Shown here piece by piece: positions 1 through 8,737 of a stretch of DNA of 64,000 bases. The stretch spans positions 114,609 to 178,608 of the forward strand of contig NZ_KE386938.1 in the NCBI RefSeq assembly GCF_000429665.1, in the 5' to 3' direction. The notes beneath the pieces are model-generated. The model saw only the letters and a program-made list of their open reading frames with translations, did no database searches and was not told the origin of the DNA. This DNA comes from Azovibrio restrictus DSM 23866 (GTDB lineage: Bacteria; Pseudomonadota; Gammaproteobacteria; Burkholderiales; Rhodocyclaceae). Within the stretch, counting starts at the first letter, position 1, and each line of letters opens with the position of its first letter. The position numbers and the translations under genes are program-made.

Positions 1-872
1 ACGGCCGGGACTACCTGCTCTACGAAGCCAGACAGATGCAGCCCCTGATCCAGCCGGATCTGGTGGAGCTGGGCTACATGAACCCGGGGCGCTGGCACCA
101 CATCGCGGCCACCTACGCTTCCCTGGGCATGTTGCCCGAGGATTTTCCCCTGGAAGGCTTCCTCTACGATCCCAAGCCGGCGCCGCCCCTGTCCACCAAC
201 ATGCGCCTGGTGCTGGTGGCCCTGGGTGCCCTGGTGCTGATCTTCTTCGGTGTGGCCCTGCAGATTGCCCGGCTCAACCGGCGCCTGCGCAAAAGCATGG
301 CAGACATGACCCTGGCCCAGGCCCGCCTGCGCGAGAGTGAATCCCGCCTGCAGCAACAGGCTACCCGGGACAGCCTCACGGGCCTCTTCAACCGGCGCTA
401 CCTGGACGAGACCCTGGAGCTGGAAATCGCCCAGGCCCGGCGTCATGGTCATCCCCTGTCGGTGGTGATGCTGGACCTGGACCACTTCAAGCAGGTCAAT
501 GACACCTATGGCCACCAGGCCGGTGACGAGGTGCTCAAGGCCCTGGGGGCCATGCTCCAGGAGGATTCCCGGGAGGGGGACATCCTCTGCCGCTATGGAG
601 GGGAGGAGTTCTGCCTGGTGTTTCCCAACATGCCCCCGGCGGCGGCCCAGGCCCGGGCCGATGCCTGGCGCCAGCGTTTTGCCGCACAGGTGCACCAGTT
701 CGGGGATTTCCGTTTCCAGGTCACCTTTTCCGCCGGTCTGGCCAGCTTTCCGGAGCATGGGGCGCACCGGGATGAACTGATCGAGCGGGCAGATGCTGCC
801 CTGTACCGGGCCAAGCACCAGGGCCGCAACCGGGTGGAGGTGGCGGTTCAGGAGGCCGAACCCGGCACCTGA
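1..872 (+). CDS. Diguanylate cyclase with periplasmic substrate-binding-like sensor (5' truncated)
   Basis: The reading frame is open from base 3, so the gene begins outside the window. The visible N-terminal part (LIQPDLVELGYMNPGRW) resembles the C-terminal end of NMT1/SsuA-type substrate-binding domains used as periplasmic sensors. One membrane helix follows, at about 190-255, then a short linker helix and a GGDEF domain. The active-site loop is RYGGEEF, a catalytically competent GGEEF. An RxxD inhibitory site (REGD) lies exactly five residues before it, so a working cyclase with product inhibition is expected. It would make c-di-GMP in response to a periplasmic ligand, which I cannot name. 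The C-terminus is complete. Confidence 0.85.
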   Translation, partial: GRDYLLYEARQMQPLIQPDLVELGYMNPGRWHHIAATYASLGMLPEDFPLEGFLYDPKPAPPLSTNMRLVLVALGALVLIFFGVALQIARLNRRLRKSMADMTLAQARLRESESRLQQQATRDSLTGLFNRRYLDETLELEIAQARRHGHPLSVVMLDLDHFKQVNDTYGHQAGDEVLKALGAMLQEDSREGDILCRYGGEEFCLVFPNMPPAAAQARADAWRQRFAAQVHQFGDFRFQVTFSAGLASFPEHGAHRDELIERADAALYRAKHQGRNRVEVAVQEAEPGT

Positions 873-1001
873 ATGCATCCATTCGTCCAAATGGATGGCG
901 GATGTTATGCTGGCGGCCAATCACCGGTTTTCCGCCCTGGCGGGCCGGTATCCCGGGCGCTCCCTCTTCGGACTGGAGCGCCAATTTTTTTGGAGGCTCC
1001 C

Positions 1002-1415
1002 ATGCAGACCAAGCCCAAGATCATTCTTTCCACCCTGGACCTGGAGCGACTGGAGGTGCTCCTGGAGCGGCCCGAGTACCAGGCCTTCCCGGGCATCGAC
1101 GCCCTGGGGGAGGAGCTGGCCCGGGCCGAGGTGGTGGAGCCGGAACAGGTGCCCCCCACGGTGGTGACCATGAATTCCTGCGTCCGCTTCGAGATGCTGC
1201 CCGGAGGCGAATCCTTCGAGCTGACCCTGGTCTATCCCCGGGACATGAACGGCGATCCCCAGCGGATTTCCGTGCTGGCCCCCGTGGGCAGCGCCCTGCT
1301 GGGCCTCTCGGTGGGCCAGGAAATCGAGTGGCCGGTGCCCGGGGGGCGCAACATCCGGGTCCGCATCATGGCGGTGACCTACCAGCCCGAGCGGGCCGGC
1401 GACTACCACCGCTAA
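1002..1415 (+). CDS. rnk: Rnk-like regulator of nucleoside diphosphate kinase (GreA/GreB C-terminal fold)
   Basis: The 137-residue product matches the Rnk family: a short N-terminal coiled segment, then a GreA/GreB-like C-terminal domain (MNSCVRFEM, VLAPVGSALLGLSVGQEIEWPVP). Rnk proteins bind RNA polymerase near the secondary channel. The frame is open further upstream, but the ATG at 1002 has a good ribosome-binding site (TGGAGG at 991-996) and gives the usual family length. It stands alone, with a hairpin terminator right after the stop. Confidence 0.8.
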   Translation: MQTKPKIILSTLDLERLEVLLERPEYQAFPGIDALGEELARAEVVEPEQVPPTVVTMNSCVRFEMLPGGESFELTLVYPRDMNGDPQRISVLAPVGSALLGLSVGQEIEWPVPGGRNIRVRIMAVTYQPERAGDYHR

Positions 1416-1423
1416 GCCATTTT

Positions 1424-1448
1424 GCCGCTCCCTCCGGGGGCGGCTTTT
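1424..1448 (+). terminator. Rho-independent terminator of rnk
   Basis: GCCGCTCCC (1424-1432) pairs with GGGGGCGGC (1436-1444), including one G-U pair, and is followed by TTTT. It lies 8 bases after the rnk stop, between convergent genes. Confidence 0.7.
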
Positions 1449-1449
1449 C

Positions 1450-1881
1450 TCACCAGAATTTGCGCAGCCAGCTTTTCTTCACCCCCTGCTTGAGCAGCAC
1501 CGGGGCGTACTGGGTGTCTTTCTCCTGGATGTGCTGGATCAGCCAGTCCCGCAGCAGGCTGAACAGTTCCATGCTGACGCTGGCGTCGCCGCTCTGAAAA
1601 CGCCGGTGGATGTGCAGCACCTTTTCCACGAACAGGTCGTGGCCGCGCTTGTGCTGGTCGTAGTCGTCGTACTCGAACATGCGCAGCAGGCATTCCTCGA
1701 TGGCGAAATGGACCTTGGTGTAGTCGATGACTTCATCGATGACCTGTCCGATTTCCTCGGTGCTGCCCTTGCGCACCAGCGCGTTGTAGAGATTGTTGAT
1801 CAGCGCCACCAGCCGGCGGTGCTGCTCATCTATTTCCTGAATGCCAATATCGTATTCCGGTTTCCAGGTGATGACTTCCAT
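1450..1881 (-). CDS. Bacteriohemerythrin
   Basis: This is a 143-residue single-domain hemerythrin. The di-iron ligand pattern is visible: IDEQH near residue 25, HFAIEE near 60, and DQHKRGHD near 75-82. Such proteins bind O2 reversibly and serve in oxygen storage or delivery in microaerophilic bacteria. The start at 1881 follows a strong AGGAGGA; an in-frame ATG 33 bases upstream would add 11 residues and has weaker support. It is convergent with rnk. Confidence 0.9.
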   Translation of the reverse strand: MEVITWKPEYDIGIQEIDEQHRRLVALINNLYNALVRKGSTEEIGQVIDEVIDYTKVHFAIEECLLRMFEYDDYDQHKRGHDLFVEKVLHIHRRFQSGDASVSMELFSLLRDWLIQHIQEKDTQYAPVLLKQGVKKSWLRKFW

Positions 1882-2010
1882 GGATGCTTCCTCCTTGATC
1901 AGGAGGGGACCCAAGCAAATAAAGCGCCAGCCATGGAAATCAGGGATTTGCCTTGGCTGGCGTTCCCGGGATTAGCCGCTTTGTCCTATAAGCGACAGCG
2001 CTGCCCTGCC

Positions 2011-2433
2011 TTACCAGGCGCTGCCCTGGGCCACCAGGGCGTAGCGCAGGGCCTTGCCCAGTGCCATGTACAGCAGGCAGGAGAGCCAGTTGAGCTTGAG
2101 CCAGCCGGCGCACAGGCAGAGTGCATCGCCGAGCACCGGTGCCCAGGACAGGAGCAGCAGTGCCGGGCCCCGTCGTTCCAGCCTGTCCCGGTGCGGCAGT
2201 TGTTCGAGCCGCTGCCATTTGGGCAGGAAGCGGCCGCAGGCGTAGGTGCTCATGCCGCCCAGGGTATTGCCCAGGGTGGCCAGGCCCAGGGCCGGCCAGA
2301 ATTGCTCCGGATGCAGTTTCAGGAAACCGAACAGCAACAGTTCCGAGCCCCCGGGCAATACAGTGGCAGAGAGGAAGCTGGACAGAAAAATCCCCCACAA
2401 GCCCTGTTCAGCGGTGACGTTCAACCATTCCAC
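2011..2433 (-). CDS. YqaA family membrane protein (DedA/SNARE-associated-like)
   Basis: This is a 140-residue membrane protein with three or four hydrophobic helices. It carries the signature of the YqaA group (SATVLPGGSELLLFGFL near residue 22-38, LGNTLGGMSTYACGR near 54-68). These small relatives of DedA proteins are of unclear function; a flippase-like role has been suggested for the wider superfamily. The start is a GTG at 2433, since the nearby ATG at 2428 is in another frame. It is divergent from ilvA, 38 bases apart. Confidence 0.75.
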   Translation of the reverse strand: MEWLNVTAEQGLWGIFLSSFLSATVLPGGSELLLFGFLKLHPEQFWPALGLATLGNTLGGMSTYACGRFLPKWQRLEQLPHRDRLERRGPALLLLSWAPVLGDALCLCAGWLKLNWLSCLLYMALGKALRYALVAQGSAW

Positions 2434-2471
2434 CCTTTAGAATCCCCTCTTTGCCTCGAAAAAGAACCGCC

Positions 2472-4004
2472 ATGCACCCGGATTACCTGCAGAAGATCCT
2501 CAACGCCCAGGTGTACGACCTGGCCGTGGAGACCCCCCTGGATTTTGCCTCCAATCTTTCCGCCCGGGTCGGCAACCGAATTTACTTCAAGCGGGAAGAC
2601 ATGCAGCCGGTGTTTTCCTTCAAGCTCCGGGGCGCCTACAACAAGATCGCCAACCTCTCCGCCGAGAAGCTGAAGCGGGGGGTGATCTGCGCTTCCGCCG
2701 GCAACCACGCCCAGGGTGTCGCCATGTCCGCCGCCCACCTGGGCTGCCGGGCGGTGATCGTGATGCCCACCACCACCCCGGCCATCAAGGTGGATGCCGT
2801 CAGGAAGCGGGGCGGCGAGGTGGTGCTGGCCGGGGATTCCTACGACGAGGCCTATGCCCACGCCCTGGAACTGGAAAAGAACGAGAAACTGACCTTCGTG
2901 CATCCCTTCGATGATCCGGACGTGATCGCCGGCCAGGGCACCATAGGCATGGAGATCCTGCGCCAGCATCCGCGCCAGGACGGCAAGATCCACGCGGTGT
3001 TCGTCGCCATCGGCGGCGGCGGGCTGGCGGCCGGGGTGGCCGCCTACATCAAGGCGGTGCGGCCCGAGGTCAAGGTGATCGGCGTCGAGACCTTCGACGC
3101 GGACGCCATGAAGCGTTCCATCGCCGCCGGTAAAAGGGTGCGCCTGGACCAGGTGGGCCTGTTCGCCGACGGTACGGCGGTCAAGTTCGTGGGAGAGGAG
3201 ACCTTCCGGGTCTGCAAGGAACTGCTCGACGACATCATCCTGGTGGATACGGACGCCATCTGCGCCGCCATCAAGGACGTGTTCGAGGACACCCGCTCCA
3301 TCCTCGAGCCCTCCGGCGCCCTGGCCATCGCCGGGGCCAAGGAATACGCCCGCCAGCACAAGCTCAAGGACAAGGTGCTGGTGGCCGTGGCTTCCGGGGC
3401 CAATACCAATTTCGACCGGCTGCGCTTCGTGGCCGAACGGGCCGAGATCGGCGAGCAGCGGGAAGCGGTGCTCGCCGTGACCCTGCCCGAGCAGCCCGGC
3501 GCCTACAAGAAATTCGTCGCCCTGATCGGCAAGCACAACATCACCGAATTCAACTACCGCTACCACCACCGGGCCGAGGCCCATGTCTATGTGGGCATGC
3601 AGGTGGCCAACCGGGCCGAGTCCCTGAAACTGGTGGAAAGCCTGAAGAAGCACGGTTATCCCACCCTGGACCTGTCCGAGGACGAAACTGCCAAGCTGCA
3701 CGTGCGCCACATGGTGGGCGGCCACGCGCCCCAGGTGCGGGACGGGGGCATGAGCGAACGGGTGTACCGCTTCGAGTTTCCCGAGCGGCCCGGCGCTCTG
3801 ATGAACTTCCTCAACCAGATGAGCGCCGGCTGGAACATCAGCCTGTTCCACTACCGCAACCACGGGGCTGACATCGCCCGGGTGCTGGTGGGCATGCAGG
3901 TGCCTCCCGGCGAGATGGATGAGTTCCAGGCCTTCCTGGACAAGCTCGGCTATGGCTGCTGGAACGAAACGGATAATCCGGTCTACAAGCTGTTCCTGGG
4001 CTGA
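2472..4004 (+). CDS. ilvA: Threonine ammonia-lyase, biosynthetic
   Basis: The 510-residue product converts threonine to 2-oxobutanoate, the first step of isoleucine synthesis. It has an N-terminal fold-type II PLP domain, with the Schiff-base lysine in FSFKLRGAYNK near residue 52 and the phosphate loop GGGGLAAG near 180. Two ACT-like regulatory domains follow (from about residue 325), the arrangement of the isoleucine-inhibited biosynthetic enzyme (E. coli IlvA is 514 residues). I chose the ATG at 2472; a TTG at 2451 would add seven residues. It is monocistronic, with a strong terminator right after it. Confidence 0.95.
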   Translation: MHPDYLQKILNAQVYDLAVETPLDFASNLSARVGNRIYFKREDMQPVFSFKLRGAYNKIANLSAEKLKRGVICASAGNHAQGVAMSAAHLGCRAVIVMPTTTPAIKVDAVRKRGGEVVLAGDSYDEAYAHALELEKNEKLTFVHPFDDPDVIAGQGTIGMEILRQHPRQDGKIHAVFVAIGGGGLAAGVAAYIKAVRPEVKVIGVETFDADAMKRSIAAGKRVRLDQVGLFADGTAVKFVGEETFRVCKELLDDIILVDTDAICAAIKDVFEDTRSILEPSGALAIAGAKEYARQHKLKDKVLVAVASGANTNFDRLRFVAERAEIGEQREAVLAVTLPEQPGAYKKFVALIGKHNITEFNYRYHHRAEAHVYVGMQVANRAESLKLVESLKKHGYPTLDLSEDETAKLHVRHMVGGHAPQVRDGGMSERVYRFEFPERPGALMNFLNQMSAGWNISLFHYRNHGADIARVLVGMQVPPGEMDEFQAFLDKLGYGCWNETDNPVYKLFLG

Positions 4005-4012
4005 GTTCCCGC

Positions 4013-4042
4013 AAGGCTGGAAGGAGACTTCCAGCCTTTTTT
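4013..4042 (+). terminator. Rho-independent terminator of ilvA
   Basis: A perfect 11-bp stem, AAGGCTGGAAG (4013-4023) with CTTCCAGCCTT (4028-4038), closes a GAGA loop and runs into six T residues. Confidence 0.93.
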
Positions 4043-4043
4043 G

Positions 4044-4065
4044 CATGAAAACGATGGTTTTCATG
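4044..4065. promoter_or_regulatory. Perfect inverted repeat upstream of cysK
   Basis: CATGAAAAC (4044-4052) and GTTTTCATG (4057-4065) form a perfect 9-bp inverted repeat around GATG. It begins two bases after the ilvA terminator, about 90 bases before cysK. It could be a dyad operator for the cysK-patB operon or a hairpin in its leader. I recognise no named binding site. Confidence 0.45.
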
Positions 4066-4153
4066 ACCCTGCGGAATAAGCATCTGCCCACTTGATCTTT
4101 GGGGGCCAGGACGAAAGCCCTAGACTGGCCCCATCCCTCTTCTGGAGTTCCCC

Positions 4154-5086
4154 ATGAACATCGCCAACAACGTCACCGAACTGGTGGGCAACACCCCCCT
4201 GGTCCGTCTCAACCGGCTCACGGAAGGCTGCGGCGCCACCGTGGCCGTGAAGCTGGAGTTCCTCAACCCGGCCCATAGCGTCAAGGACCGGATCGCCGTG
4301 GCCATGATCGATGCGGCCCAGGCCGCCGGCCGGATCGGCCCCGAAACCGTGATCCTGGAGCCCACCTCCGGCAACACCGGCATCGGCCTGGCCATGGTTT
4401 GCGCCGCCCGGGGCATCAAGTGCGCCTTCGTGATGCCCGAAACCATGAGCCGGGAACGGCGCCTGCTCCTGAAGGCCTACGGCGCCGAGCTGATCCTCAC
4501 CCCCGGCCCCGAAGGCATGGGCGGCGCCATCAAGAAAGCCCGGGAACTGGCCGAGGCGGACAGCCGCTACCTGATTCCCCAGCAGTTCGAGAATCCTGCC
4601 AACCCGGAAGTGCACCGCCAGACCACCGCCGAGGAAATCTGGCGGGATACCGATGGCCAGGTGGATATCTTCGTTGCCGGGGTCGGTACCGGCGGCACGG
4701 TCACCGGGGTCGGAGAAGCTCTCAAGGCGAAGAAGCCCTCCGTCCAGGTGGTGGCGGTGGAGCCCGAAGCCTCGCCGGTGCTTTCCGGCGGCGAGAAGGG
4801 GCCGCATCCGATCCAGGGCATCGGCGCCGGGTTCGTGCCCGCCATCCTCAATACCGGCATCTACGACGAGGTGATTCCGGTGGCCAGTGATGATGCCTTC
4901 GCCATCGCCCGCCGTCTCGCCACCGAAGAAGGGCTGCTGGCCGGCATCTCCTCCGGGGCTGCCGTGAGCGCCGCCCTGGCCCTGGCCAGGCGGCCGGAAA
5001 ATGCCGGCAAGCTGATCGTGGTGATCCTGCCCTCCTTCGGCGAGCGCTACCTGTCTACGGCCCTGTACGCCCACCTGGAGGTCTGA
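4154..5086 (+). CDS. cysK: Cysteine synthase A (O-acetylserine sulfhydrylase)
   Basis: The 310-residue PLP enzyme makes cysteine from O-acetylserine and sulfide. The PLP lysine lies in [10 protein letters not shown] near residue 42, the substrate loop is [10 protein letters not shown] near 70, the phosphate-binding loop is [10 protein letters not shown] near 175, and [14 protein letters not shown] near 218 is typical of CysK rather than CysM. The start follows TCTGGAG. patB begins six bases after the stop, so the two form an operon that makes cysteine and can take C-S bonds apart. Confidence 0.92.
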   Translation: MNIANNVTELVGNTPLVRLNRLTEGCGATVAVKLEFLNPAHSVKDRIAVAMIDAAQAAGRIGPETVILEPTSGNTGIGLAMVCAARGIKCAFVMPETMSRERRLLLKAYGAELILTPGPEGMGGAIKKARELAEADSRYLIPQQFENPANPEVHRQTTAEEIWRDTDGQVDIFVAGVGTGGTVTGVGEALKAKKPSVQVVAVEPEASPVLSGGEKGPHPIQGIGAGFVPAILNTGIYDEVIPVASDDAFAIARRLATEEGLLAGISSGAAVSAALALARRPENAGKLIVVILPSFGERYLSTALYAHLEV

Positions 5087-5092
5087 GCCCGC

Positions 5093-6232
5093 ATGTATGA
5101 CTTCGAGCAGGCCCCCGACCGGCGCGGCACCGACTCCATCAAATGGGGCCGTTACGCGGGGCGGGACGTGCTGCCCCTGTGGGTGGCGGACATGGATTTT
5201 CCCGCGCCGCCCCCCGTGCTCGAAGCCCTGCAGCGGCGCATCAGCCACGGGGTGTTCGGCTACGGCGCCCCCTGGCCCTCCCTGACCGGGGCGGTGCAGG
5301 CCCACCTGGAGCAGCACTACGGCTGGCAGATTGAGGCCGACTGGCTGGTCTGGCTGCCGGGCCTGGTGCCCGGGCTCAACGCCGCCTGCCGCGCGGTGAC
5401 GGGTGGCGTGCTCACTACCACGCCCATTTACCCTCCGTTCCTCTCCGCCCCGGCCTATACCGGGCGCCGGCTGCAAGGGGTCGGGCTGCGCCAGGACGGG
5501 GCGGGCCGCTGGGAGCTGGACGGGCAGGCCCTGGAAGCGGCCTGTACGCCGGACACGGAGCTCCTGCTGTTCTGCCACCCCCACAACCCGGTAGGCCGCT
5601 GCTGGACCCGGGAGGAACTGGAACAGCTGGCTGAGTTCGCCGCCCGGCGTCAACTGCTCGTCTGCTCTGATGAAATCCACTGTGACCTGATCCTGGATCA
5701 GGGACGCCGACATCTCCCCTTTGCCGCCCTGGGGCCGGAAGCAGCGGCGCGCAGCATCACCCTGATGGCGCCCTCCAAGACCTTCAACATTCCCGGCCTG
5801 GGTTGCGCCTTCGCGGTGATCCCCGATGCCGCCCTGCGGCGGCGCTTCGAACGTGCCACGGCGGGCATCGTCCCCCACGTGAATGTGCTGGGCCTGGCGG
5901 CCTGCGAAGCGGCCTACCGGGATTGCGGCGACTGGTACCAGGCCCTGCTGGCCCGGCTGCGCCAGAACCGGGACCGGCTCGAAGCCGCCGTGGCCGCCCT
6001 GCCCGGCCTCTCCATGAGCCACGTGGAAGCCACCTATCTGGGCTGGATCGACGCTCGGGGCCTGGGTCTGGACAACCCGGCGGCCCATTTCGAGGCCCAC
6101 GGCCTGGGCCTTTCCGACGGGGCCGAATTCGGCGCCCCAGGCTGGGTGCGCTTCAATTTCGGTTGTACTCCTGCTACCCTCGACACCGCCCTGACCCGCC
6201 TGCGGGTCGCCGTCGAGTCCGTTCATGTCTGA
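5093..6232 (+). CDS. patB: PatB/MalY-family cystathionine beta-lyase-like aminotransferase
   Basis: This is a 379-residue fold-type I PLP enzyme of the MalY/PatB group, which cleaves cystathionine or related C-S substrates to a thiol, pyruvate and ammonia. Diagnostic stretches are RRGTDSIKWGRY at the N-terminus, LPLWVADMDF near residue 25, PHNPVGR near 165, SDEIHCDL near 192, and the PLP lysine in APSKTFNIPGLG near 225-235. It follows cysK by six bases and overlaps the next small membrane gene by eight bases, so all three are probably cotranscribed. Confidence 0.88.
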   Translation: MYDFEQAPDRRGTDSIKWGRYAGRDVLPLWVADMDFPAPPPVLEALQRRISHGVFGYGAPWPSLTGAVQAHLEQHYGWQIEADWLVWLPGLVPGLNAACRAVTGGVLTTTPIYPPFLSAPAYTGRRLQGVGLRQDGAGRWELDGQALEAACTPDTELLLFCHPHNPVGRCWTREELEQLAEFAARRQLLVCSDEIHCDLILDQGRRHLPFAALGPEAAARSITLMAPSKTFNIPGLGCAFAVIPDAALRRRFERATAGIVPHVNVLGLAACEAAYRDCGDWYQALLARLRQNRDRLEAAVAALPGLSMSHVEATYLGWIDARGLGLDNPAAHFEAHGLGLSDGAEFGAPGWVRFNFGCTPATLDTALTRLRVAVESVHV

Positions 6233-6545
6233 TTGGCCCCTGTTTCAAATCTCCGTCCTCTGCCTCCTCAATGCCGTTGGTGTCCAGGTCCTGGCCTCCG
6301 CCTGGGCCCTGCGCCAGCTGCCCCGGGCCGGCCGCTACTGGCTGCCCTGGGCCAGCCTGTGCCTGGGGCTGGTGCTGATGGTGCATAGGCGCTGGGTCCC
6401 CCTGGAACTGGCCCTGGGCACCGGCATCTACGATTTCTCCCAGGCTCTGCTCAGCCTGGCCGTCTCCCTGCTGCTGCTGCTGGGGATCATCGGGCTCACC
6501 CCGCTGCTGCGGCAAGGGGTCCGGCGGGATATTTCTGCGGAATAA
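6225..6545 (+). CDS. Small conserved-looking membrane protein, function unknown
   Basis: The product has 106 residues. Hydrophobic segments lie near 8-28, 41-53 and 73-95, joined by basic loops (RQLPRAGRYW, VHRRWVP), which suggests three helices in the inner membrane. The start overlaps the patB stop by eight bases, indicating translational coupling. I do not recognise the family. No cysteine, histidine cluster or catalytic motif is visible. Confidence 0.6.
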   Translation: MSDWPLFQISVLCLLNAVGVQVLASAWALRQLPRAGRYWLPWASLCLGLVLMVHRRWVPLELALGTGIYDFSQALLSLAVSLLLLLGIIGLTPLLRQGVRRDISAE

Positions 6546-6595
6546 GCTTCTGGCTTTTGGCATAATCACCCGGAATCAATTGCGATGGGTGAGTC

Positions 6596-7342
6596 ATGTT
6601 CTGCAAGTCCTGTGGTTTTGACCTGGGGGGCCAGCCCGCCAGATTCTGTTCCCGATGCGGCACCCCGACCCAGGCCGCCAGCCCCCTAGCCCCCGCTGCT
6701 GCCCCGGAAGACGCCATTTCCCCGATCCCGGCCGAAGCCCTGGGGGCGCCCCTCGATCCCGCCCCCCCGCCCGCCCCCCAGCCTGAACCCCAGCCTGAAC
6801 CCCAGCCTGAACCCCAGCCTGGCGCCATGACATTGGCAGCGGCCGAGCCGGAGCCCCCTGCCGGGCCCGATCCCCGGCTGGTGGTCGGGGTTGGCAGCCT
6901 GGCCCTGGTGCTGGCCCTGGGGGCCCTGTGGTGGGCCATGGGCCAGCGGCCGGCAGCGCCCCCCCTTCCCGAGCCAGCGGCCGTGCCTGCCGCGCCGCCT
7001 CCGCCCTTGCCGCCTGCTGTGGAGGTCCCGCCCCCGCCGCCCCTGGAAACGACGGTGGCGGAGCCACCTCAGCCGCTTCCCCCGGTCCAGGAAAGTTCCC
7101 GGCCCCAGCTCCCCAGGCCGCGCCCGGCAGAGGTCCCTGCCCCCGAGCCGGTGCCGCTCACCCCGCCTTCCACGCCGGTCCGCCCGTTGGGTGAGCCGGC
7201 CTGGCTCAACGATCTGCGCCGGGACCTGGCCCAATGCGACGGCGGTTTCTTCTGTCGGGAAAAGGTGCGCTGGAAATACTGCGACGGCCGCTGGAACAGC
7301 GTGCCGGAATGCGCCGTGGGTCAGAACCGCCATGAACCTTGA
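6596..7342 (+). CDS. Zinc-ribbon, proline-rich single-pass membrane protein
   Basis: The 248-residue product begins with a zinc ribbon (CKSCG, then CSRCG, residues 3-22). A low-complexity stretch with tandem PEPQ units follows, encoded by near-identical copies of a 12-base unit at about 6779-6824. A hydrophobic helix lies near 97-117, then a very proline-rich spacer, and a C-terminal domain of about 50 residues with four cysteines (CDGGFFCREK, YCDGRW, PECAVG). The layout suggests a cytosolic ribbon, one membrane pass and a periplasmic cysteine-bonded domain. Function is unknown. The next gene also encodes a zinc-ribbon membrane protein. Confidence 0.7.
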   Translation: MFCKSCGFDLGGQPARFCSRCGTPTQAASPLAPAAAPEDAISPIPAEALGAPLDPAPPPAPQPEPQPEPQPEPQPGAMTLAAAEPEPPAGPDPRLVVGVGSLALVLALGALWWAMGQRPAAPPLPEPAAVPAAPPPPLPPAVEVPPPPPLETTVAEPPQPLPPVQESSRPQLPRPRPAEVPAPEPVPLTPPSTPVRPLGEPAWLNDLRRDLAQCDGGFFCREKVRWKYCDGRWNSVPECAVGQNRHEP

Positions 7343-7379
7343 TCAAGCAGGAAGAACCATGAACCTCAAAACCCCATTG

Positions 7380-7408
7380 GAACCACAGAGCCACCGAGCG
7401 CACAGGGG
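7380..7408 (+). repeat. ACCACAGAG-type short intergenic repeat
   Basis: The stretch contains ACCACAGAGCCACCGAGC and lies downstream of the zinc-ribbon gene. Related sequence occurs twice, in inverted orientation, at 46836-46963, so this is probably a dispersed intergenic element. The rest of the 174-base gap before the next gene shows nothing else. Confidence 0.4.
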
Positions 7409-7516
7409 CAGCCCCGGTATTGCCGTGCAGCCGCAGCTTGCGGGTGGTGCAAGACCAGCGGATGCAGTCTTGAATCTTGCCCCGTGCCCTTGGGCCGCTA
7501 TGGAGAGGAATTTAGG

Positions 7517-8728
7517 ATGAATCCCCATTCTCTGGGCCAGGCGGCCCGTTATGCCGACCTGCTGCGGGCTACCGAGGCGCTGCGCAACTGGCAGGCCGTG
7601 GGCGTGCTGATTGCGACCGCCCTGGGTGCCGGCCTGCTGCTGTTCCTGGGCACCATGCTGGCGGCCCGGCTGGATACCCTCCTGCTTTCCGGCCTGGCCG
7701 GCTTCCTGGCCTTGCTGTTCTTTCCCGTGGGCCTGTCGGCGGCGGGGCTGCTGCTCATGGACCAGGCCCGGGGCCTGCCGGCCCGTTCCCTGAGGGCCGC
7801 CCTGCTGGGCGGCGGCCCGGCTGCCCTGCGCATCCTGGCCGTGGCTCTGGCGGGACTGGCCCTGGTGCTGCTGTTCTATGTGCTGATGGCCCTGGTGCTG
7901 TTCCTCTGCAAGCTGCCCTTCCTGGGGCCCCTGCTCTATGGCCTGAGCCTGCCGCTACTGGTGCTCATGGCGGGCATGCTGTTCTTCAGCCTGTACGTGG
8001 CCCTGTCCATGGCCGGGCCGGCGGTCTGGAGCGGTGCGGGCATTCGCGGGGCGGTGGCCATGCTCTGGCAGATCGCCACCCAGCGTCTGGTGGAGCTCCT
8101 GATCAGCATGCTCCTGCTCAGCCTGCTGCTGGCCCTGGTGGGCGGGGTGCTGGGCAGCATCCTCGGGGTCGGCTACTCCTTCGTGCTGGGCATGTCCGTA
8201 CCCATCCTGGGCAATCAGGTGGCCTCGGCTTTCGGCGGCATGTGGGGCATGGGGATGCCCGGCGCCGGCCTGGGAGGTGGGATGGCCTACATGATGGCGG
8301 CGGGGTTCGGTTCCCTGGTGATTTTCGCCCTGGTGGGGGGCGCCCTGCTGGCCATGGCCGTGATGGGCCTGAACCTGATCTACCTGCGGGTGGCGGCGGA
8401 TCTGGACCCGGGCGCGGCGGACCAGCTCATCGGCGGTAGCCTGGCGGCCCTGGGGCGCAAGGCCCAGGAACTGCAGGAAGCCGCCCGGCGCCGGGCCGGT
8501 GCCGGGTCTGCTCCGGCCACGGCGGAGGCTGCTCCCGGGGTTGCCCCGGAGGCTACCCCGGAAGTGGGGCCTGCAGCTGTCACTCCGGCAGTTGCGGAAA
8601 GCGCTTCGCCGTTGTTGCCTGCGGCGGATGCGGCTTCCGGCCCCTTGCCCTGTCCCCGCTGCCAGGCGCCGGTGGGCCGGGATGACCGCTACTGCGGCGA
8701 GTGCGGCCACAAGCTCGGGGAGGACTGA
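7517..8728 (+). CDS. Polytopic membrane protein with C-terminal zinc ribbon
   Basis: The 403-residue product has about six hydrophobic helices between residues 30 and 290, several rich in Gly, Leu and Ala. An Ala/Pro/Glu-rich linker leads to a C-terminal zinc ribbon (CPRCQ...CGECG, last 30 residues). I chose the ATG at 7517 after an AGGA-type site; an in-frame ATG at 7484 would add 11 residues. Function is unknown. Together with the preceding gene it makes a pair of zinc-ribbon membrane proteins, which may act in the same complex. Confidence 0.65.
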   Translation: MNPHSLGQAARYADLLRATEALRNWQAVGVLIATALGAGLLLFLGTMLAARLDTLLLSGLAGFLALLFFPVGLSAAGLLLMDQARGLPARSLRAALLGGGPAALRILAVALAGLALVLLFYVLMALVLFLCKLPFLGPLLYGLSLPLLVLMAGMLFFSLYVALSMAGPAVWSGAGIRGAVAMLWQIATQRLVELLISMLLLSLLLALVGGVLGSILGVGYSFVLGMSVPILGNQVASAFGGMWGMGMPGAGLGGGMAYMMAAGFGSLVIFALVGGALLAMAVMGLNLIYLRVAADLDPGAADQLIGGSLAALGRKAQELQEAARRRAGAGSAPATAEAAPGVAPEATPEVGPAAVTPAVAESASPLLPAADAASGPLPCPRCQAPVGRDDRYCGECGHKLGED

Positions 8729-8737
8729 GGGGCAGGC

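Noticed and set aside
4061..6226. A 721-residue frame opposite cysK and patB
   Set aside because: It is antisense to two clear enzyme genes, Gly/His/Gln-rich without domains, and follows from the third-position GC bias.
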